From Casuarius casuarius (Eukaryota > Chordata > Aves > Casuariiformes > Casuariidae), in assembly GCA_003342895.1 (NCBI GenBank), contig PTFA01000276.1, positions 699,632 through 763,631 on the forward strand: a stretch of 64,000 nt of DNA, read 5' to 3'. Shown here one piece after another: positions 59,601 to 64,000 of this stretch. The notes under the pieces were generated by a model, which made no database searches, was not told the DNA's origin, and saw only the letters and a list, made by a program, of their open reading frames with translations. The translations under genes were made by a program, and so were the position numbers. Position 1 is the first letter of the stretch. Each line of letters begins with the position of its first letter.

Positions 59601-62600
59601 ATTAATGCAGTATTGGAATAAGAGAACTTAATATGTCTTTGGAATGAAGCCAAAAGACCTGCCCGTTCAGTCTGAACATAATGGAACACATCGATATTCT
59701 CCACTCCTCTCTAAAAAACAGTGCTGAACTAGTGTGGGTTTCATGTTGAAAAAGAGAGGAGGTAGAACATACAGAGAGATTAGAAAAAGTTACTTGGATT
59801 TACAAGTAGTTTTATTGGAATCTGTGACTCTGGACGTGCTGATAACACACTTAATGCTGAAATGCAAGGATCTGTGAATTCTGTCTACATTTCAAATCCA
59901 TTTGGGTGTTTAGCAGGCTGAATGATCACATTGATGTCTCAGGTGCAGAGCACTGTGTAAGATAAAGAAATGAACAGTAACCTTCTGCGTTTTTGTTCTT
60001 CAGTTTACTAAGCGTGAACCAGAAGATACAAAGAGTGCAGATTCTGACAGAGATGTGTTTAATGAGAAACCTTCTAAAGAAGAGGTCATGGCAGCCACTC
60101 AGGCAGAAGGTCCCAAAAGAGTTTCAGACAGTGCCATTATCCACACAAGCATGGGAGACATTCACATCAAGCTTTTTCCTGTTGAGTATGTATTTGGTAC
60201 TTTTTCTGGCCTTGTTTCCTCACAGTTTCTTAATACAGCAGGCTACCTGAGTGTGATAACAAGAAGTAAACTAGGGTAAAAATACGTCTTAAGTAACAGT
60301 GAGGGGCCACTAATTCACAATATATTTCCTGTGTCACCTATCATTTGTTTTTCTTCTATTTATTTTTGATTGAATTATTTCAACCATATTTGCAGGAGGG
60401 CTGCAGTCTGAAAGACAGCTACAGTCCTAAAAATTACATGATAATTGGAGGCTGGGTAAAAAAGAGACTGGAGTTAGTGCCCTGCTAAAGGAAACAAAGT
60501 TCAACAACTGTATCTGTAGTTTGACAACAGTGATCTGTCACATGAGTCTCAGCTAGCTATGATATGTTTTGTCATTTGCTTAGTAAAGAAGGTGGGAGGA
60601 GGCAATAAGGGGTATTGTGTTAAGTGAAGGGCTTAGGCAAGATGGGACAGTATTGGTAGGAAACAGTGTTTTACCTTTGTAGATCAAGAAACTGCTCAAG
60701 AGTGTTTCTACAACAGCTCAGACTGTTGTATCTGACTGAATTGTCCATCTTTCTATGATTGTGGTGTTTTGTTTGCTCTTGCCCTAGACGTGTTTTTCAT
60801 GGATTTTGCTCTTTGTAAGTTCTGGTTTGGGAGATTTACTCCTTTTATTTTTTTCTTCAAATCTCCAGTATGGATAGGGCATGATGCTCTTCTGTGCAAG
60901 CTACATATTATTGTAAAGCGTTGCTGTTTCATTCCATCTTGAAAAAGAATGATGATGTTGGCAGCAGTAGTAGATCTGGCAGTAGGCCTATGTAAGCCAG
61001 AGGAATAATACTGTTTGCAGTTTCCAAATGTAGCTGTTGTATTCCAACATTTTATGTTCCTGCAGCTCATCCTTCAAGAGCAACATAAAATTTATACCAG
61101 CGTATGACATTAGTGCTGTCTGTATCCAAGAACAGGGGTATAATTGAAAAGGTGTTTTATGTATGACTGTTGGTTAAGTTCTTGTGTCAGCATCTCTCCT
61201 TCACAATGCTACCTAATACATGTAAAGATTTTGTTGTGAAACACTTGGGTTTTATATAAGATTGTCAGGTTTGCTATGTAAATACATCAAAACTTAAACC
61301 GTTTAAATGTAGTCTGTGGTAATCACAAGTTCATCTTTTATCATCAGCAGAGATAATGCAACACAACCTTAATTCTACCCTACAGGGCTGCTAGTCTTCC
61401 ACTGCATTCTTCACCAATGTCTCCTTGCCTCAAGCCCTAGTTCCTGGAATTCATAATTGTAGCCTATAGGTTACAGTAATGGTACAGCATATACCAATGA
61501 GTGACAGAACAAGCTGCATATTTCTGACTTCTTTTTTTAATTCTCATGCCCACGTGTCAAGTATAATTGCATGCATAGTATCACTGCATGCTTCGCTACA
61601 ATGTTCTGCATGCATTTTTTAGATTAAATACAACGCTACGAGGTTTGTGCTTTTTTGTTCTGGTGTTTTCTTCCAGCTGAGTTTTGAAATTAAAATCTCT
61701 TCATGATGAATGTAATAAGTAAAGGAGAGGAAAGGGGACATAACTTTGTATGCCCCTTAAATCTTTGGCCATGTGCTAGTGGAATGAAGCTGTGGATGCC
61801 TACTTTTGTACTGCTCAGCTGGAATTGGACTGTAATCTTGTGCGTTCCAACAGTTATGCCATTGGTGCTCTGGTCCAGGAGATGCTTTAGAGTGTCAGTA
61901 AGCCCAAACTAGTATTTCTTATCATAGTTCATGTAGCTGTACAGCTTATGGACTCAACTTGACTGCTTTCTGGTTTCCTGGGAAAACATGTGTGTGGCTG
62001 TCTGAGTCTGTCTGTGTAGACAGACACTCTATTAATCCATTTTTCAAAACCACTCAAGAGCTGTCACAAAAAACTGCAACTCCAGTAACAACCCTCTTGG
62101 GAGTAAAAAATGAAGTCAGAAAGGGAAAGGGCTTTTTTTATCCCATCAACAATAATATTCCACCTGCTCCCTCTGCTTCCAAACAATCTTTGTCAGCAGT
62201 TTCAAAGGAGGAAAACTGTTTGGCTCTATAGTGATTACAGAACTTCTCTGTAATACTAAAACATTCTGGTTTTAGATTTCACTTCTTGTATGTAGATGCC
62301 TCACATATATATGGGTGGATAGAATTACAGAGGTAAAAGAATGTTGAACAACTTTCTTCTTTGGGAGCACATATTCCTTGTTTGGTTTTGTAAATCTAAC
62401 TTCAGTATGTAAATAAAAAGCTGGGAAAGGAACCTTTAATGACTGGTGCCTTGAACTAGCCTTCAGAGAAAAACTAGATTCCACTTCAGACCCTGCAGCT
62501 GACTTCCTATGTAACCATACAACTTGGTACTCCCCTTGGTTTCTTTGCTTCCAGCTCTGGGTTGGGAGGACAGGGAGGGGAGGGAGTGTCACTTATTTGA

Positions 62601-63603
62601 TGAAAGACCTTTTTACAGTATGTTAAAACAGGGCTCAGTACAACAGGATCTCAGTCTCAACTGAAATCTTTATGGCCTTGCCACAGTGCAAGTAAATATT
62701 TATTGTAGCCTGTATTTTCTATTGCATGATTTTAGGTGCCCCAAAACAGTGGAAAACTTCTGTGTGCACAGCAGAAATGGCTATTACAATGGACACATAT
62801 TTCACCGTATTATCAAGGTAACTTGTAAAAAGTGAATTTTTTGTTGGTTTACACAATGTAACTTTTAAGTCAGTTCTGTCAACACTTTCATTTCCCTTTT
62901 GCACAGAGGATTTCTGGAATGGTTTTATAATTCCCTGTAAAGTCTGAACAATTCTGAGGTTTCTGAAGAGCTTTATCACTCAGTAGAGTTGCTTAATAGT
63001 TGTCCTGCAACTGACAAGGTAGAAAAAACCCTGAAATTTGAGAGAGAGATGAATTTGATAATCCTGCTTGAACTAGGATTTTATGCATTTTTTGTCAAAA
63101 TGGACATTCCTTGTAAGGCTACTTATTTTTGTTGCAACAGAGTCAAGTTGATACAACTTAAGTGTTTGCAGGAGGTAGAGATGTTCAGGTTTCTGTCCCT
63201 CACTAGCAGAGACCACTGAGTAATCTTATTTTTGACAAATAGTATGACTTAGAGATCCTAAACGCTCTGTTCCTTATCCACTTCATTTTAGCACTCACGT
63301 TATGTTGAGGAGTATGAAGCAGCTTGACTTACGCAGCAGCCTGGAGAATTTCACCTGGCATCGGACTTTTGCTCACTGACTCTATGAGATGATGCAGTAA
63401 CATATTCAATTTCTCTGCAGGGTTTCATGATTCAGACTGGTGACCCCACAGGTACAGGAATGGGAGGTGAAAGTATTTGGGGAGGAGAATTTGAAGATGA
63501 GTTTCATTCAACTTTACGACATGACAGACCTTATACGCTCAGTATGGCTAATGCAGGACCAAATACCAATGGATCTCAGTTTTTTATAACAGTGGTGCCG
63601 ACT
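50550..63603 (+). CDS. PPWD1: Peptidylprolyl isomerase domain and WD repeat protein 1 (gene span, ten coding exons, 3' end outside)
   Basis: PPWD1 is a nuclear cyclophilin (peptidyl-prolyl cis-trans isomerase, EC 5.2.1.8) found in spliceosomal complexes. Ten exons join in frame: 50550-50691, 51883-51985, 52626-52726, 53960-54080, 56745-57192, 57746-57936, 58414-58603, 60004-60185, 62736-62817 and 63421-63603, giving 581 residues. A lysine/arginine- and glutamate-rich N-terminus (1-47) leads into WD40 repeats at roughly 80-370, with blades near 83-98, 117-143, 211-232 and 265-291. The cyclophilin domain starts near 475, with FHRIIK (R517, equivalent to CypA R55), GFMIQTGDP (F522, M523, Q525) and [11 protein letters not shown]. 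The residues equal to CypA W121 and H126 and the stop codon lie in the missing last exon. Human PPWD1 is 646 residues; about 47 remain beyond the window, and the bird N-terminus is shorter. The start has a good context (A at -3, G at +4). Confidence 0.97.
50692..51882 (+). other. PPWD1: PPWD1 intron 1
   Basis: A 1.2-kb intron whose first 250 bases are still GC-rich. It contains the perfect 43-bp tandem duplication at 50966-51051. The rest is AT-rich with nothing recognised. Confidence 0.7.
50966..51051 (+). repeat. Perfect 43-bp tandem duplication
   Basis: The unit starting TGACATGTAGCAGCGGTGAG and ending GGGCTCCATAG occurs at 50966-51008 and is repeated without mismatch at 51009-51051. Each unit contains a donor-like GCG|GTGAGT. 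Confidence 0.95.
51883..51985 (+). CDS. PPWD1: PPWD1 exon 2
   Basis: Encodes [20 protein letters not shown] and [13 protein letters not shown], ending with two bases of a lysine codon. Acceptor TGTTCAG, donor GTAAGT. It matches human [33 protein letters not shown] almost exactly, and is the linker into the first WD40 blade. Confidence 0.96.
51986..52625 (+). other. PPWD1: PPWD1 intron 2
   Basis: A 640-base AT-rich intron ending in a good pyrimidine tract (TTCTTCCTTTTTTTTTCTTTTG) and TTGCAG. No other element is seen. Confidence 0.65.
52626..52726 (+). CDS. PPWD1: PPWD1 exon 3, first WD40 blade
   Basis: Encodes [18 protein letters not shown] and [15 protein letters not shown], a classic WD40 blade ([10 protein letters not shown]). 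Acceptor TTGCAG, donor GTGAGA. Identical to human over the whole exon as far as I can read it. Confidence 0.96.
52727..53959 (+). other. PPWD1: PPWD1 intron 3
   Basis: A 1.2-kb intron with a short (AAT)n tract at about 53423-53443 and a T-rich end before TATAG. No gene or clear dispersed repeat was recognised. Confidence 0.6.
53960..54080 (+). CDS. PPWD1: PPWD1 exon 4, WD40 blade
   Basis: Encodes [20 protein letters not shown] and [20 protein letters not shown], the second WD40 blade with the [10 protein letters not shown] end. Acceptor TTTATAG, donor GTAAGT, with split glycine codons at both ends. Confidence 0.96.
54081..56744 (+). other. PPWD1: PPWD1 intron 4
   Basis: A 2.7-kb intron with a poly-A run at about 55200-55214 and T-rich stretches. 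It ends with a strong pyrimidine tract and TTGCAG. No recognisable mobile element or RNA gene. Confidence 0.6.
56745..57192 (+). CDS. PPWD1: PPWD1 exon 5, large WD40 exon
   Basis: The longest exon in the window (448 bases, residues 156-305). It includes [57 protein letters not shown] and [10 protein letters not shown], covering at least three WD40 blades. The donor is GTGAGT. Very close to human PPWD1. Confidence 0.97.
57193..57745 (+). other. PPWD1: PPWD1 intron 5
   Basis: A 553-base AT/T-rich intron ending TTTTTTTTTTCATGTAG. Nothing else was recognised. Confidence 0.65.
57746..57936 (+). CDS. PPWD1: PPWD1 exon 6
   Basis: Starts with an internal ATG codon right after the acceptor TGTAG. 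It encodes [40 protein letters not shown] and [16 protein letters not shown], the last WD40 blade. Donor GTAAGT after two bases of an arginine codon. Confidence 0.96.
57937..58413 (+). other. PPWD1: PPWD1 intron 6
   Basis: A 477-base intron with no recognisable feature beyond its splice sites (GTAAGT ... CTTCAG). Confidence 0.65.
58414..58603 (+). CDS. PPWD1: PPWD1 exon 7
   Basis: Encodes [40 protein letters not shown] and [10 protein letters not shown], the end of the beta-propeller region. The donor after ATG is GTGTGT, weaker than the others in this gene. It matches human [20 protein letters not shown]...FKKNRFYM. Confidence 0.95.
58604..60003 (+). other. PPWD1: PPWD1 intron 7
   Basis: A 1.4-kb AT-rich intron bounded by GTGTGT and TTCTTCAG. 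No repeat or gene was recognised. Confidence 0.6.
60004..60185 (+). CDS. PPWD1: PPWD1 exon 8, linker and start of cyclophilin domain
   Basis: Encodes the charged linker [20 protein letters not shown] and [20 protein letters not shown], then the first cyclophilin strands [20 protein letters not shown]. Acceptor TTCAG, donor GTATGT. It matches human with very few substitutions. Confidence 0.96.
60186..62735 (+). other. PPWD1: PPWD1 intron 8
   Basis: A 2.55-kb intron, GTATGT ... GATTTTAG. It contains unrecognised open frames (for example 61959-62231), which I consider chance. No clear mobile element. Confidence 0.55.
62736..62817 (+). CDS. PPWD1: PPWD1 exon 9, cyclophilin core
   Basis: Encodes [20 protein letters not shown] then IFHRIIK. 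R517 is equivalent to the catalytic CypA Arg55. Acceptor TTTTAG, donor GTAACT. It matches human [27 protein letters not shown] with Ile for Thr. Confidence 0.96.
62818..63420 (+). other. PPWD1: PPWD1 intron 9
   Basis: A 603-base intron ending TTTCTCTGCAG. No other feature was recognised. Confidence 0.65.
63421..63603 (+). CDS. PPWD1: PPWD1 exon 10, cyclophilin active-site exon
   Basis: A 61-codon exon encoding [40 protein letters not shown] and [19 protein letters not shown]. It holds the equivalents of CypA F60, M61, Q63, A101, Q111 and F113. The donor is GTAAGT. The exon carrying the PWLDNKH segment and the stop is beyond the window. Confidence 0.96.
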
Positions 63604-64000
63604 GTAAGTAACACTAAAGGCTTAGTTTAAGGCCTGAGATGTTAACTATGTAGTAAAAATAAATACAGTAATTCTTATGGTGAAAAAGGAAAATAGTACT
63701 GTCCAAATAACCTTTGTTATTTTGGAAATAAGTGCTGCACACATGTACACTGTGTTGGCTTTACTGAAATACTCCTTTAAGAAAGGTATCTGTGATCATA
63801 AGAAGTCTTTTGATAGAGTAAGGGCCATATCAAATTCTAAGTAGGGCAGACATTTGCAGTTTTAGATTATTGGAATACTTAATATACTGGTTTATACGTG
63901 ATAGAATCTTGGCTATTGCTAAGATTGTTCCATGTTTTTGGACATGGTGCAGGGATGGCTTCTAAAATTGTCCATTCCTAGCTCTACAGAGAAACCAATA
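63604..64000 (+). other. PPWD1: PPWD1 intron 10, cut by the window end
   Basis: Starts with the donor GTAAGT. No further PPWD1 exon is seen before the end of the window. Confidence 0.75.

Noticed and set aside
61959..62231. 90-codon plus-strand frame in PPWD1 intron 8
   Set aside because: It interrupts a conserved exon junction (GA|G of the FPVE-CPK segment) and has no homologous segment in human PPWD1.
1..64000. CRISPR arrays, operons, prophage, tRNA or rRNA clusters, intact retroviral elements
   Set aside because: None is visible. The genes are spliced, the repeats are CR1 and simple repeats, and the AT-rich spacers hold no such structure.

Overview
The window is vertebrate nuclear DNA, most probably avian. 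Long introns, sparse coding sequence, CpG-island promoters and CR1 LINE remnants (including a 3' end with the 8-bp-like tail and the 'GGTTGGAAGGGACCT' signature typical of birds) all fit a bird genome. Two protein-coding genes can be read exon by exon. They lie head to head around a CpG island near 50.1-50.9 kb. CENPK is on the minus strand (nine coding exons recognised, 47,698 down to 27,110; its start codon is not visible). PPWD1 is on the plus strand (ten coding exons, 50,550 to 63,603; its last coding exon or exons lie beyond the window). The order CENPK-PPWD1 matches human 5q12.3, where ADAMTS6 lies beyond CENPK. In birds this block belongs to the Z chromosome, so a Z-linked origin is likely, but that is inference.

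Layout. 1-500: GC-rich, CpG-rich edge, plausibly the promoter/first-exon island of ADAMTS6 running leftwards out of the window (inferred from synteny; no ADAMTS6 coding exon is visible). 1.16-1.37 kb: a second, isolated GC patch with a 19-bp tandem repeat. 1.5-27 kb: AT-rich intergenic DNA with a few degraded repeats and no recognisable gene. 27.1-47.7 kb: CENPK exons separated by introns of 0.1-5.5 kb carrying CR1 copies and simple repeats. 47.7-50.2 kb: 5' part of CENPK, with an ancient CR1 remnant. 50.2-50.4 kb: 190 unknown bases. 50.5-64 kb: PPWD1.

CENPK is a subunit of the constitutive centromere-associated network (CENP-H/I/K/M). PPWD1 is a spliceosome-associated nuclear protein with an N-terminal WD40 domain and a C-terminal cyclophilin domain. 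They share a promoter region, not a pathway. I found no sign of a novel multi-gene system. The most useful observations are the gap that hides the CENPK 5' end, a perfect 43-bp tandem duplication carrying a donor-like splice site in PPWD1 intron 1, the isolated GC repeat near 1.3 kb, and several small repeats and hairpins.
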